From Paenisporosarcina sp. FSL H8-0542 (GTDB lineage: Bacteria; Bacillota; Bacilli; Bacillales_A; Planococcaceae), in contig NZ_CP152050.1 in the NCBI RefSeq assembly GCF_038632915.1, positions 1,003,501 through 1,067,500 on the forward strand: a stretch of DNA of 64,000 nucleotides, given 5' to 3'. Each line of letters starts with the position of its first letter. Position 1 is the first letter of the stretch. The notes under the pieces are model-generated. The model saw only the letters and a list, made by a program, of their open reading frames with translations. It was not told where the DNA came from and ran no database searches. Made by a program: the position numbers and the translations under genes. Positions 56,124 to 64,000 of the stretch are shown in pieces.

Positions 56124-58533
56124 TTCGATTCACCTCTTTCTTTTTCGTCAGTCTCAATCTAATCATCGCAATAATTCCAAGGGACGCGATTGCGAGAACC
56201 GCAATTTCAAATAAAGTATCAAATCCACGATAGTCAACTAAAATTACATTTACAATATTTCCGCCACCGGCTTCTGTATAGACCGTTTTTTCATAATAAG
56301 ATGAAATGGAACTAACAAGTTTTTGTGAATGGGCAGATAGTGCAACAATGGTAACAGTAACGCCTACCCCGATTGCAACCAGTGCATTAGCCAGTCGGAA
56401 TTTCATCCGGTTTTCGTGTCGATTTAATTTTGGTAAATGATAAAAAGCTAATAGGAACAGGGCAACGGAAACTGTTTCAATGACTAATTGGGTTAGTGCC
56501 AGGTCTGGCGCATTAAAGATGACAAAGAATAGAGCAACAGAATAGCCTACTGCACCCAACGCTATGATGGAGGTCAGTCGGGACTTAGCAAACAAAATGG
56601 TCAATGTCCCAGCGATCAATACAAGGACGATAACCAATTCGTAAAAATGTATCGGTGCCACAGTGGCAAAACTGACCTCAAAAGCATCCTTAATGAAAAC
56701 GGTACCAATTGTCAGAAGTACAATTCCCGTAAACATATACACTAAATATGAGCGTATGAAACCAGTCATATAAATTCTTGACAGACGGTTTGTCCCAACT
56801 TCACTTAAAAACATCATGAAGTCATACAGGCGATTTAAAGTGAAACCTTGTGGGAACTTATTGTACAGTGGTTGCCATTTGGACAATGTTGCATAAAGAA
56901 GATAACCCAAAGCTACAATGCCAATTGTCATCCATAATTCAGCATTCGGCCCATGCCAAGCTGCGATGTGAATGTCTACATCTTCTGGGACAGAGTAAAG
57001 AAATGGTTGTATTGCCACGACAGCTGGTTTTACCAGAACGTCACCAATGAGATTAGGGATGAAGAATATAGCTACTACAAGTGACCCTAAAATAGCTGGT
57101 GAAATGAGCATACCAATAGGTGCTTCATGTGCTTGTTTTGGTAAAAGGTCCGGTTTGTGTTTCCCGGTAAACGTGCGGAATACAAAATAAAAGCTATACA
57201 CAAATGTGAACACACTTGCAATCCATGCAATGATAGGGAACAACATCCCCCAAGTATCAAAAGCAAAAAAATCAAACTCTGGAATGGAGAGCATTCCAGA
57301 AAGGAACATCTCCTTACTCAAGAAACCGTTAAATGGAGGGAGGCCAGCCATTGAAAAACTTCCAATAAGAGCAATGGTGAAACTGATTGGCATTAAACTC
57401 ATTAGGCCACCAAGTTTTCGAATATCTCGTGTACCTGTCTCATGGTCGACGATGCCCGCAATCATGAACAGACTGCCTTTAAATGTGGCGTGATTCACTA
57501 AATGGAAAATGGCCGCAAAAGCAGCATATTTAAAGATGGAATTATCATCTTCAATTCCTGTGTGTAATGAAATCGCTCCTGCTCCAAGTAAAGACATAAT
57601 CAGTCCGAGTTGGCTTACTGTGGAGAATGCCAAAATGCCTTTTAGGTCTGTTTGTTTCAAAGCGAAGAATGATCCCCATAACAAGGTTAATAATCCTATT
57701 CCAGTCACAAGCCAAATCCACCATTCAGAACTTGCATAAATCGGCGTGAAACGAGCAACTAAATAAAGGCCAGCTTTAACCATTGTGGCTGAGTGTAAGT
57801 AAGCACTGACGGGAGTTGGGGCTTCCATTGCATCCGGTAACCAAATGTAGAATGGAAACTGTGCAGACTTGGTAAAAGCACCAAGTAATACGAGAATAAG
57901 CGACCATACAAACCATTCGTGATTAGCGAGCTCTGGAGCCGAAGCAATCAATTCTCTGATTGAGTAAGTGTCACCCATAATTGAGAGAAGAACGAAACCA
58001 CCCAGCATCATCAATCCGCCAAATACGGTAATCATCATGGATTTTAATGCACCAAAGCGCGAACGATCTCGTTTATACCAATACCCAATTAATAAAAATG
58101 AAGAAATTGATGTCAATTCCCAGAAAAAGTACAAACTTATTAGATGATCTGATTGAACAACGCCCAGCATTGCTGTCATGAAAAGCAGCAAATAAACGTA
58201 GAAATTGTGTAATTGCTCACGTGTTTTATCCAAGTAGAATATTGAGTAAAGCACAACCAATGTACCGATACCTGTAATGAGCAAAGAGAATAACAAACTC
58301 AAACCGTCTATGTATGATGTAACAGATATGTTCAAAGAAGGGATCCAGTCAAAAGTGGATGTAAATGATTCTCCATTCTTAACCTTTGAGAGAAAGGTCG
58401 TATAAAGACCAAATAATATGGCTGGTACTGCTAAAACAAACCAACCGGTATGAATGCCAGGAACTTTTTTATATAAAAAAGGAATCACTAGTGCGGCAAG
58501 CATTGGGATGAAAATAAGATAGACAAAAGACAA
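56110..58533 (-). CDS. mrpA: Na+/H+ antiporter subunit MrpA
   Basis: 807 residues from TTG 58533, six bases after AAAGGAGG; a GTG-started frame to 58560 has no site. It has about 20 helices with a NuoL-like core: the Glu of SLYFFWELTSISSFLLIGYW near residue 135 and the Lys of WSLILVLLGAFTKSAQFPFYIWLPDAMEAP near 210 (given here as two ends). A C-terminal MrpB-like domain with LALTQLVIETVSVALFLLAF is fused as usual. First gene of the mrp operon, for sodium and alkali tolerance. Confidence 0.95.
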   Translation of the reverse strand: MSFVYLIFIPMLAALVIPFLYKKVPGIHTGWFVLAVPAILFGLYTTFLSKVKNGESFTSTFDWIPSLNISVTSYIDGLSLLFSLLITGIGTLVVLYSIFYLDKTREQLHNFYVYLLLFMTAMLGVVQSDHLISLYFFWELTSISSFLLIGYWYKRDRSRFGALKSMMITVFGGLMMLGGFVLLSIMGDTYSIRELIASAPELANHEWFVWSLILVLLGAFTKSAQFPFYIWLPDAMEAPTPVSAYLHSATMVKAGLYLVARFTPIYASSEWWIWLVTGIGLLTLLWGSFFALKQTDLKGILAFSTVSQLGLIMSLLGAGAISLHTGIEDDNSIFKYAAFAAIFHLVNHATFKGSLFMIAGIVDHETGTRDIRKLGGLMSLMPISFTIALIGSFSMAGLPPFNGFLSKEMFLSGMLSIPEFDFFAFDTWGMLFPIIAWIASVFTFVYSFYFVFRTFTGKHKPDLLPKQAHEAPIGMLISPAILGSLVVAIFFIPNLIGDVLVKPAVVAIQPFLYSVPEDVDIHIAAWHGPNAELWMTIGIVALGYLLYATLSKWQPLYNKFPQGFTLNRLYDFMMFLSEVGTNRLSRIYMTGFIRSYLVYMFTGIVLLTIGTVFIKDAFEVSFATVAPIHFYELVIVLVLIAGTLTILFAKSRLTSIIALGAVGYSVALFFVIFNAPDLALTQLVIETVSVALFLLAFYHLPKLNRHENRMKFRLANALVAIGVGVTVTIVALSAHSQKLVSSISSYYEKTVYTEAGGGNIVNVILVDYRGFDTLFEIAVLAIASLGIIAMIRLRLTKKKEVNRIEDQ

Positions 58534-58580
58534 GTTAATCCTCCTTTTTTGAAAAATCACAAATTCTCACTATAAAGTCA

Positions 58581-58609
58581 ATTATAACGTACATATGTAG
58601 TGTTTGCAT
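58581..58609 (-). promoter_or_regulatory. Possible mrp operon promoter
   Basis: On the minus strand, TATAAT (58586-58581) lies about 50 bp upstream of the mrpA start; the -35 ATGCAA is poor. Low certainty. Confidence 0.4.
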
Positions 58610-58698
58610 GGGATACTCTTGCCAACTCAGTGAGTTTGCTCCTAACTTTACCACCAATGATAAATAGGAAGAAACGCCTTAAAAAATTCAAAAAAAAA

Positions 58699-58735
58699 AG
58701 CGTTCCTCATGATAGAGAAACGCTAAGCTTGTTGA
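58699..58735 (-). repeat. 37-bp direct duplication, distal copy, with terminator T run
   Basis: Identical at 36 of 37 bases to 59114-59150. Contains the hairpin AGCGTTCC/GAAACGCT. In the minus direction it is followed by ten U, so this copy acts as the working terminator of the MFS gene. Confidence 0.85.
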
Positions 58736-59113
58736 CAAAAGAATAATAATTAATAAAAAAGTATAAAAATTGAGTTCTTATTTGCACTCTATCGAAAAAT
58801 TTTATGGTCGGCTATTTCTTTCGCTTTCCGCGGACGAAACGCTAGCCTCCTCGGCTCAGCTGTCAATGACAGCTGAGCCTGTGGGGTCTAGCTTATTTCG
58901 TTTTTCCGCAGGAGTCTTCAGAAATAGCCGACCATCTAACTAATGAAATAATATGAAGAGATAAGCAAAAAGAAGCGAAATCCGTTGATTGGAGTGGAGG
59001 CGGCGACAAAAGCCGTGCCCGCGAAACGCGTCGCCGCAATGGAAATTAACATTTTCTTGCATAGGCTCTTTTTCAGTTATATTCACTCATATTTTTCTTT
59101 GTCTACAGTCTGA
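58736..59113. mobile_element. 378-bp repeat-derived insertion between duplications
   Basis: The segment sits between the two 37-bp copies, so it looks inserted into the MFS terminator. It holds the long hairpin at 58804-58935 and a second GC-richer repeat block (about 58976-59050, with GGAGTGGAGGCGGCGAC and GTGCCCGCGAAACGCGTC). These match the general style of Bacillales intergenic repeats. No gene is present. Confidence 0.6.
58804..58935. repeat. Long inverted repeat
   Basis: Perfect 16-bp outer arms ATGGTCGGCTATTTCT and AGAAATAGCCGACCAT, with an inner stem GGCTCAGCTGTC/GACAGCTGAGCC. The middle contains CTTTCCGCGGAC and CCGCAGGAGTCTTC, known features of widespread Bacillales hairpin repeats. 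Confidence 0.88.
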
Positions 59114-59150
59114 AGCGTTCCTCATGATAGAGAAACGCTAGGCTTGTTGA
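59114..59150 (-). repeat. 37-bp direct duplication, gene-proximal copy
   Basis: Covers the last four codons and stop of the MFS gene and the stem of its original terminator, but here without a U run. Partner of 58699-58735. Confidence 0.85.
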
Positions 59151-60370
59151 TGTGCTTCTTCATTGAGTAACACCTTTTCAAAATCTTGTTCTGGTTTTTT
59201 CCGTGTCGATGTCAAAACTAAGTAAGATACAAGGAATAATGCGCCTGTCACGAAAAAGACAGAAGATATCCCAATATATCCACTAACCAGTCCTCCGAAC
59301 ATCGGACCGATTATATTCCCGAAAAATCGGAAACTCGTATTGTATCCCATCATTTCGCCTTGAATCTCTATTGGTGATTCACGTCTGACGAGAGCAGTAG
59401 TAATTGGAACCAGTCCACCTACGGCAATCCCGAATAATAGACGCAACCCAATCAATTGCCAAAGTTCGGTTACAAAAGCCTGAGGAATGATAAACAGGAA
59501 AGCCAGTATAAGCAACATGCTTAACACTTTCTCATAGCCGATTGAATCCCCCAGTTGCCCCCATTTCCGTGCAAATAATAAGTTTCCGATTCCTGCGGCA
59601 CTAAACGTGATGCCCGCAAGTAATGCTACATCTGAAGAATCGGATAAACTTGATACGTAAAGTGAAAGAAGCGGCTGGATGCTAAAGTTCCCAATTTGAA
59701 TTAATGCAGTGATAATCATGACATTAAGCACCAGTCTATGATGAATGATGCCTGACATTACGGTTTTTCTTGAGTAAACATGTGCATTGACTGTAGCAAT
59801 TTTTTTCGTTTCGCTTATGCCAAACATAACCAGAATGGCTGCAAAAGCTATAACTGCGGAAGTAATGACAAATGTGTACTGAAAACCGAATGAATCAGCA
59901 AGTAATCCACCAAGAACAGGACCGAATAACGTACCAGAAACACTTCCCATTTGAAGAGTTCCAAGTGTTTTCCCTGCTACTTCTTTGGCTGTTTGCGAAC
60001 TGATGAAAGCCAATGAGGTTGGAATAAATCCGGTCACTACACCCATGAACAATCGTAGTAGGAAGAAAGCTTCAACTGAGTGTACAAACCCCATGAGTAG
60101 AATACTAATAGATATACCAAACCCCGTAATGATTAAAATTGGCTTATAACCGAATCGATCTGCGATGCGCCCCCATATTGGTGACATGAGGAAGGCTGAG
60201 ACGAAGGTGATGCCGAAAACAAATCCAGCCCATTTTTGTACGTATGCATCCGAAAAGTTACCCATTGTGTCTATATAAAGTGACAGGAAAGGCATAATCA
60301 TTGTTGCGGTTCCTGCAACTAAAAAATTTGAGATCCAGATAATATAGAAATTTCTTTTTTGATTGGCCAA
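59138..60370 (-). CDS. MFS transporter, multidrug-type
   Basis: 410 residues, 12 predicted helices. The loop 2-3 signature SPIWGRIADRFGYKPILI near residue 62 and motif C GTLFGPVLGGLLADSFG near 145 point to a drug:H+ antiporter of 12-TMS type, MdtG/YitG-like. Substrate unknown. GGAG lies before the ATG. Its 3' end is duplicated downstream. No regulator is adjacent. Confidence 0.9.
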   Translation of the reverse strand: MANQKRNFYIIWISNFLVAGTATMIMPFLSLYIDTMGNFSDAYVQKWAGFVFGITFVSAFLMSPIWGRIADRFGYKPILIITGFGISISILLMGFVHSVEAFFLLRLFMGVVTGFIPTSLAFISSQTAKEVAGKTLGTLQMGSVSGTLFGPVLGGLLADSFGFQYTFVITSAVIAFAAILVMFGISETKKIATVNAHVYSRKTVMSGIIHHRLVLNVMIITALIQIGNFSIQPLLSLYVSSLSDSSDVALLAGITFSAAGIGNLLFARKWGQLGDSIGYEKVLSMLLILAFLFIIPQAFVTELWQLIGLRLLFGIAVGGLVPITTALVRRESPIEIQGEMMGYNTSFRFFGNIIGPMFGGLVSGYIGISSVFFVTGALFLVSYLVLTSTRKKPEQDFEKVLLNEEAHQQA

Positions 60371-60514
60371 TTAATCTCCTTCTTTCAATTTTTGAACATT
60401 TTAGTGTCCCATATAGATTAATTATATAACATTTCGCTTTACGAAGGAAGTGGTGCGACTTATTTACTGAAATTGTTAACAGAATATGATAGACTAATTT
60501 AGGGTGAAATGAAC

Positions 60515-61252
60515 ATGAAAAAACGAGGATGGCTGTTATTAATTAGTTTGATTGTCCTGTTAGCAGGATGCGGCACAAATGAAAGTGTCGAACAAGAAAA
60601 GACAGAAAAACCAAAAAAAGAAACGCAACAAACTACTACAACAACTGAAGGAGAGAGTGCAATGTATCCACAATTATCAACAGAAGTTGCTTCAAACGAA
60701 GCATTAGTCGTAATGAACACAACTATGGGTGCGATTAAAATTAAACTTTTCCCTGAAATCGCTCCTAAAACAGTAGAAAACTTTATTACTCATGCCGAAA
60801 ATGGATATTATGATGGCATCATTTTCCACCGAATTATTTCTGATTTCATGATTCAAGGTGGCGATCCTACTGGAACTGGTATGGGTGGAGAAAGCATTTA
60901 CGGACCTAAATTTGAAGATGAGTTCTCGGATAAAGCATTTAACTTACGTGGTGCATTATCAATGGCCAATGCTGGTCCTGGAACAAACGGTAGTCAATTC
61001 TTTATCGTTCAAAAAAGCGATATGGACTCAAGCATGTTGAGCCAAATGAAAAAAGCGGGATACCCTGAAGAAATCGTTGAAGCATATGCAACTAATGGTG
61101 GTACACCTTGGTTAGATAACAAACACACAGTTTTTGGACAAGTTATTGAAGGTATGGATGTTGTGGACGCGATGACTAAGGTTAAAAGGAATTCAAGCGA
61201 CAAACCACTTGAAGACATCAAAATCGAATCAATCGAAGTTCTTCAAAAATAA
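60515..61252 (+). CDS. Cyclophilin-type peptidyl-prolyl isomerase lipoprotein
   Basis: 245 residues from ATG 60515, eight bases after AGGGTG; ATG 60509 is too close. Signal peptide with LVLLAGC lipobox ([19 protein letters not shown]), then a Thr/Glu linker, then a cyclophilin domain: [44 protein letters not shown] and [14 protein letters not shown] (given in parts under the length limit). It folds exported proteins at the membrane surface. Confidence 0.93.
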   Translation: MKKRGWLLLISLIVLLAGCGTNESVEQEKTEKPKKETQQTTTTTEGESAMYPQLSTEVASNEALVVMNTTMGAIKIKLFPEIAPKTVENFITHAENGYYDGIIFHRIISDFMIQGGDPTGTGMGGESIYGPKFEDEFSDKAFNLRGALSMANAGPGTNGSQFFIVQKSDMDSSMLSQMKKAGYPEEIVEAYATNGGTPWLDNKHTVFGQVIEGMDVVDAMTKVKRNSSDKPLEDIKIESIEVLQK

Positions 61253-61269
61253 GTTAGGAAGTGATCCAA

Positions 61270-61482
61270 ATGAATGTATGGATTTTCAACTTTCTATACT
61301 TTCCAGAAGATAAGTCTGCCTATATCCCAGCGGCCTTTCAATTCTTGATTTTTGCAATCATTTGCGTCCTCACTTTTCGATGGATTATTAAGCTTTCAAA
61401 AAAACAAGAACTAAAGACGAAGGAATTAGAAGAACGTATTTTACGTGAACGTCAATCAGAAAATCAAAAAGAACAACAATAA
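61270..61482 (+). CDS. Small membrane protein, unknown
   Basis: 70 residues from ATG 61270, with AGGAAGTG upstream. Short N-terminal part, then one helix (FQFLIFAIICVLTFRWIIKL), then a charged coiled tail (KTKELEERILRERQSENQK). It is 17 bp after the cyclophilin gene, so probably co-transcribed. A strong terminator follows. Confidence 0.75.
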   Translation: MNVWIFNFLYFPEDKSAYIPAAFQFLIFAIICVLTFRWIIKLSKKQELKTKELEERILRERQSENQKEQQ

Positions 61483-61484
61483 AT

Positions 61485-61522
61485 AAAAGGCTAAACCAAT
61501 TCAATTGGTTTAGCCTTTTTCT
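61485..61522 (+). terminator. Terminator after the small membrane gene
   Basis: AAAGGCTAAACCAAT pairs with ATTGGTTTAGCCTTT, then a T run. Confidence 0.92.
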
Positions 61523-61579
61523 TATTAATATTGCTATGTGTTAACTTTCATGGGAGACCAACAAGGATGTGATTTTCAT

Positions 61580-61622
61580 ACTTGTTGGCTCATGCGGAAC
61601 GTGCGGCCAGCGCAAATGTACG
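61580..61622 (+). repeat. Dispersed intergenic repeat, copy 2
   Basis: 38 of 43 bases match 12835-12877 upstream of metN. It lies between the terminator at 61485 and the end of the patB-like gene. Confidence 0.75.
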
Positions 61623-61663
61623 TCAAAAAAACAAACAGTTTTAACAGAGTAGTTAAATTTAGT

Positions 61664-62836
61664 TTAAGTTAAAGCCTTTATAAAACGGGCAACCCCATCT
61701 TCAAGAATCGAGCGAGGACAAGCGACATTCATTCTGAAAAAGCCTGTTCCGGCTTGTCCATATTTAGAACCAGGCTCCAAAGCAAGCTTTCCTTTGGTCA
61801 ACAGTAAATTCATTATCTCTTTTTCAGATAGACCGGTATCGCGAGTATCGATCCATAACAGGTATGTTCCATTCGGCTTAGCAATTTTCACGGCAGGAAC
61901 AGCTTTGGTTATTTCAGCAATGGCATAGTCCATATGTGAAGAAAAGACAGTCAGCAATTCTTCTAACCAAGGTTCACCATGTTCGTAAGCGGCTGTTAAA
62001 GCAGTTGCCGCAAATGGACTCAATTCCATTTGTCCATTAGCAAGCGCGTTTTCTTTTAGTTGTTCCCGTTTCTCTTCGTCTGTCACAATCATGACGGCAG
62101 CTTGTATACCAGCCAAGTTAAAGGTTTTTGTGGGAGCAACACAAGTAATAATGCGATGTTCTTCACCATTTGCAACCGTGACAAGTGGAATATGTCGATG
62201 TGGGGCAAAAACCAGGTCACTATGTATTTCATCAGATAAAATCAAGGTATCATATTTAGCACACAACCGAACGATTTCTTCTAAAGTTTCTTTTGACCAC
62301 ACCATACCACCAGGATTGTGGGGATTACATAAAATGTAAAGTTTCACGCCTTGAGCCAACTGGTTTTCAAAACTATCCAAATCAAATTCATAAACGCCAT
62401 TTTTTTCAATTAGGAAATTCTCAACAAGTTGTCTTCCTTGTTTTTCGGGAATTGAGAAAAACGGGGGATAGACAGGAGATGAGATCAGGATGCTGTCTCC
62501 TTTTTGAGTAAATGTTTCAATAACCGTCGCTATGGCAGGAACTACACCATGATGAAAAAGCATCCATTCACTTTGTGTTTGCCATCCGTGACGTTGAAGA
62601 AGCCAATTTTGCACGGCAGTTCTACATCCTTCACACATGTAGGAGTAGCCAAAGATCGGGTGTTTGAGTCGTTCTTGAAGTGCATCAATGACGGCTTGAG
62701 GAGCTGCAAAATCCATGTCTGCTACCCACATTGGCAAAATATCCGAAGCATCTTCAATCCCATATATTATCTCCATTAAATCCCATTTTACTGAGCGAGT
62801 ACTGCGTCTATCGATTACTTGTTCAAACGAAGTCAA
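61664..62836 (-). CDS. patB: PatB/MalY family C-S lyase / aminotransferase
   Basis: 390 residues, PLP type I fold. PLP Lys in CVAPTKTFNLAGIQAA near residue 232; LPMWVADMDFAAP at the N-terminus is the PatB/MalY signature, and RMNVACPRSILEDG ends the fold. It probably acts as a cystathionine beta-lyase, which links to the methionine economy seen at metNPQ. Monocistronic. Confidence 0.92.
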   Translation of the reverse strand: MTSFEQVIDRRSTRSVKWDLMEIIYGIEDASDILPMWVADMDFAAPQAVIDALQERLKHPIFGYSYMCEGCRTAVQNWLLQRHGWQTQSEWMLFHHGVVPAIATVIETFTQKGDSILISSPVYPPFFSIPEKQGRQLVENFLIEKNGVYEFDLDSFENQLAQGVKLYILCNPHNPGGMVWSKETLEEIVRLCAKYDTLILSDEIHSDLVFAPHRHIPLVTVANGEEHRIITCVAPTKTFNLAGIQAAVMIVTDEEKREQLKENALANGQMELSPFAATALTAAYEHGEPWLEELLTVFSSHMDYAIAEITKAVPAVKIAKPNGTYLLWIDTRDTGLSEKEIMNLLLTKGKLALEPGSKYGQAGTGFFRMNVACPRSILEDGVARFIKALT

Positions 62837-62909
62837 AGCAATTCCTTCTTTCCTTTTTTTATTAATATGTTATCATAGCTTTTATTAAAGAAAAGTAAAT
62901 AGGTGAAAA

Positions 62910-63173
62910 ATGATGGAAAATATTGAAATGAATCGCAAGGCAGTGAAATTGCTTCAGTTATGGGATCCTTTCAAAATGGGTACTGATGCATATGATACAG
63001 AAACAGCTGATGTAGTGGCGGCCCTTCAAGGAATCGACCATCCAACTGAACTGGCAAAACGCATTCAAGAAGTTTATGAACATTCATATGAACAATGGAT
63101 CCCTATTGACCAATGTGTTCAAATTGCCTATAAATTAATAGCGGTAAAATACGAGGCGAAATGCATCGTCTAA
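62910..63173 (+). CDS. yugE: YugE family protein (DUF1871)
   Basis: 87 residues. The core LLQLWDPFKMGTDAYDTETADVV and the YEHSYEQWIPIDQCVQIAYKLI end fit DUF1871/YugE, small helical proteins of unknown function. AGGTGAAAA precedes two adjacent ATGs. It faces away from patB, 74 bp apart, with its own terminator at 63185. Confidence 0.88.
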   Translation: MMENIEMNRKAVKLLQLWDPFKMGTDAYDTETADVVAALQGIDHPTELAKRIQEVYEHSYEQWIPIDQCVQIAYKLIAVKYEAKCIV

Positions 63174-63184
63174 GCCCCATTCAC

Positions 63185-63223
63185 AAAAAAGAGCTTACAC
63201 CAATTTTGGTGTAAGCTCTTTTC
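63185..63223. terminator. Terminator between yugE and the XRE gene
   Basis: AAAGAGCTTACACCA pairs with TGGTGTAAGCTCTTT, suited to both directions. Confidence 0.92.
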
Positions 63224-63228
63224 ATGTT

Positions 63229-63444
63229 TTATGAACTAACTTGAAGTCCATCCAACAAATTAGAGGCTGGAACTTCGAGTGCGTTGGATAATTTCAAAAT
63301 GGTCTGTACGGAAGGGACTTCTGTACCAGCTTCATATTGTTCTAATTTCCCCGCACCAACTCGTGTTTTTAATGATAAATCTTCTAAAGACATATTACGT
63401 TCTTCACGCAATAAGCGAAGTTGAGTGTGAAATTCTTGTTTCAT
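63229..63444 (-). CDS. XRE-family helix-turn-helix regulator
   Basis: 71 residues from ATG 63444, nine bases after AAAGGAG; a frame reaching 63471 adds residues upstream of the site. A single HTH_3 domain: RLLREERNMSLEDLSLKTRV, LEQYEAGTEVPSVQTILKLS, then ALEVPASNLL. No sensory domain. It may regulate itself or the adjacent transporter gene. Confidence 0.9.
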   Translation of the reverse strand: MKQEFHTQLRLLREERNMSLEDLSLKTRVGAGKLEQYEAGTEVPSVQTILKLSNALEVPASNLLDGLQVSS

Positions 63445-63544
63445 CTTCATGCACTCCTTTCCATCATACATCGTATGCTTGCAACTATCTTATCATACCT
63501 CATAGATATAGATTTTGTGAAATAAGTCGTTTTACAGACAGTTC

Positions 63545-64000
63545 TCAACCTTTAAAGGCTGAAAACATGGCATTTAGGAAAATCAAAATAATCGCAATTG
63601 GGGCAAGGTATCGAACAACGAAGCGCCAAATGTTAAAAGCTAAAGAAGACATATTCAATTCCTCAAACGTTTCTTGTTTCTTCAAAACGTAACCTGCAAA
63701 AATCGAAATCATTAAAGCCCCTAAAGGTAAACCAAAGTTATTTGTCAGGAAGTCAGCAAAATCGAAGAAAGATTTTCCGAATATCTTCACATCCGAAAAT
63801 ACCCCAAACGATAGCGCACTTGGAATACCCACAAGGAAAATAAGCAATCCATAAATCCATGAAGAGCGTTTCCGTTTATCATATGCATTTTTAATCCCCA
63901 TGGACACGACGGTCTCAAGCATCGCAATGGAAGACGTCAAAGTTGCAAATAACATCAAAATAAAGAACAACAGCATAAAGAAAGCACCGAAAGGAATTTG
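63545..64000 (-). CDS. Sodium-dependent (NSS) transporter, 3' end
   Basis: About 151 C-terminal residues; the frame stays open to the right edge, beginning QIPFGAFFMLLFFILMLFATLTSSIAM (split for length: QIPFGAFFMLLFF then ILMLFATLTSSIAMLE). The TSSIAMLE block in helix 8 is the neurotransmitter:sodium symporter signature, with the Ser/Thr that bind Na+. Three more helices follow. It imports amino acids or similar solutes. The N-terminal half is outside the window. Confidence 0.9.
   Translation of the reverse strand, partial: QIPFGAFFMLLFFILMLFATLTSSIAMLETVVSMGIKNAYDKRKRSSWIYGLLIFLVGIPSALSFGVFSDVKIFGKSFFDFADFLTNNFGLPLGALMISIFAGYVLKKQETFEELNMSSLAFNIWRFVVRYLAPIAIILIFLNAMFSAFKG

Overview
This 64 kb window is AT-rich chromosomal DNA from an endospore-forming member of the Bacillales, most likely a Planococcaceae relative of Sporosarcina, Paenisporosarcina or Psychrobacillus. 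The evidence is a CotF-type coat pair, YunB, GTG and TTG starts behind strong AGGAGG ribosome sites, T-box-free SAM and TPP riboswitches, and long blocks of gene order shared with Bacillus subtilis. The genus is inferred; the gene content is read from the sequence.

Layout. 1-4.9 kb: a peptidase fragment, a PerR-type catalase gene, GNAT, STAS and thioredoxin genes, a CotF pair, and the wreck of a proline dehydrogenase gene. 5.1-10.6 kb: fadN-fadA-fadE for fatty acid beta-oxidation behind a FadR-like operator. 10.8-15.5 kb: yusI, gcvH, yusF, yusE, then a SAM-I riboswitch controlling metNPQ methionine uptake. 17.3-22.5 kb: the sufCDSUB iron-sulfur assembly operon. 22.7-25.3 kb: a HAD nucleotidase and an HrtAB-like ABC exporter. 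25.5-30.5 kb: a TPP riboswitch followed by tenA-tenI-thiO-thiS-thiG-thiF, with no thiD.

30.6-38.2 kb is an accessory island, and the most unusual part of the window. Short genes, all on the plus strand from 32.6 kb onward, lie one after another and are separated by a recurring spacer of about 65-90 bp. The spacer has a left repeat (core CTAACGGGTGCTTTAG), usually a GGGCTGCTT-type terminator, and a right repeat (core CTAACGGGGCAGGTTAG). The outer arms of a whole spacer are complementary, so it can fold into one long imperfect hairpin. The layout resembles an integron cassette array, but no integrase is present. An IS110-family element has split one of the repeats. Cargo: a CPCC protein, MarR plus DUF3147, an ECF sigma factor with its regulator and a 32-residue membrane peptide, two small envelope proteins and a HAD phosphatase.

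38.4-52.1 kb returns to B. subtilis-like order: yunE, yunD, yunB, lipA, yutD, a DUF3055 gene, yutE, yutF, yuzB, yutJ, yuzD, yutI, yutM, yumB (type II NADH dehydrogenase), yuiA, yuiB, yuiD and pepA. 52.4-58.5 kb: a Gly/Tyr-rich small protein and a complete mrpABCDEFG Na+/H+ antiporter operon on the minus strand. 58.5-64 kb: a repeat-derived insertion between 37-bp duplications, an MFS transporter, a cyclophilin lipoprotein, a PatB/MalY lyase, yugE, an XRE regulator and the 3' end of a sodium-dependent transporter gene.

Functional links: lipA and gcvH (lipoylation), suf with yutI and yutM (Fe-S clusters), yumB and yutJ (NADH and flavin oxidation) and mrp (sodium and pH homeostasis) form a core energy and cofactor set. 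Metabolite control is visible at katA (peroxide), fad (acyl-CoA), met (SAM) and thi (TPP).
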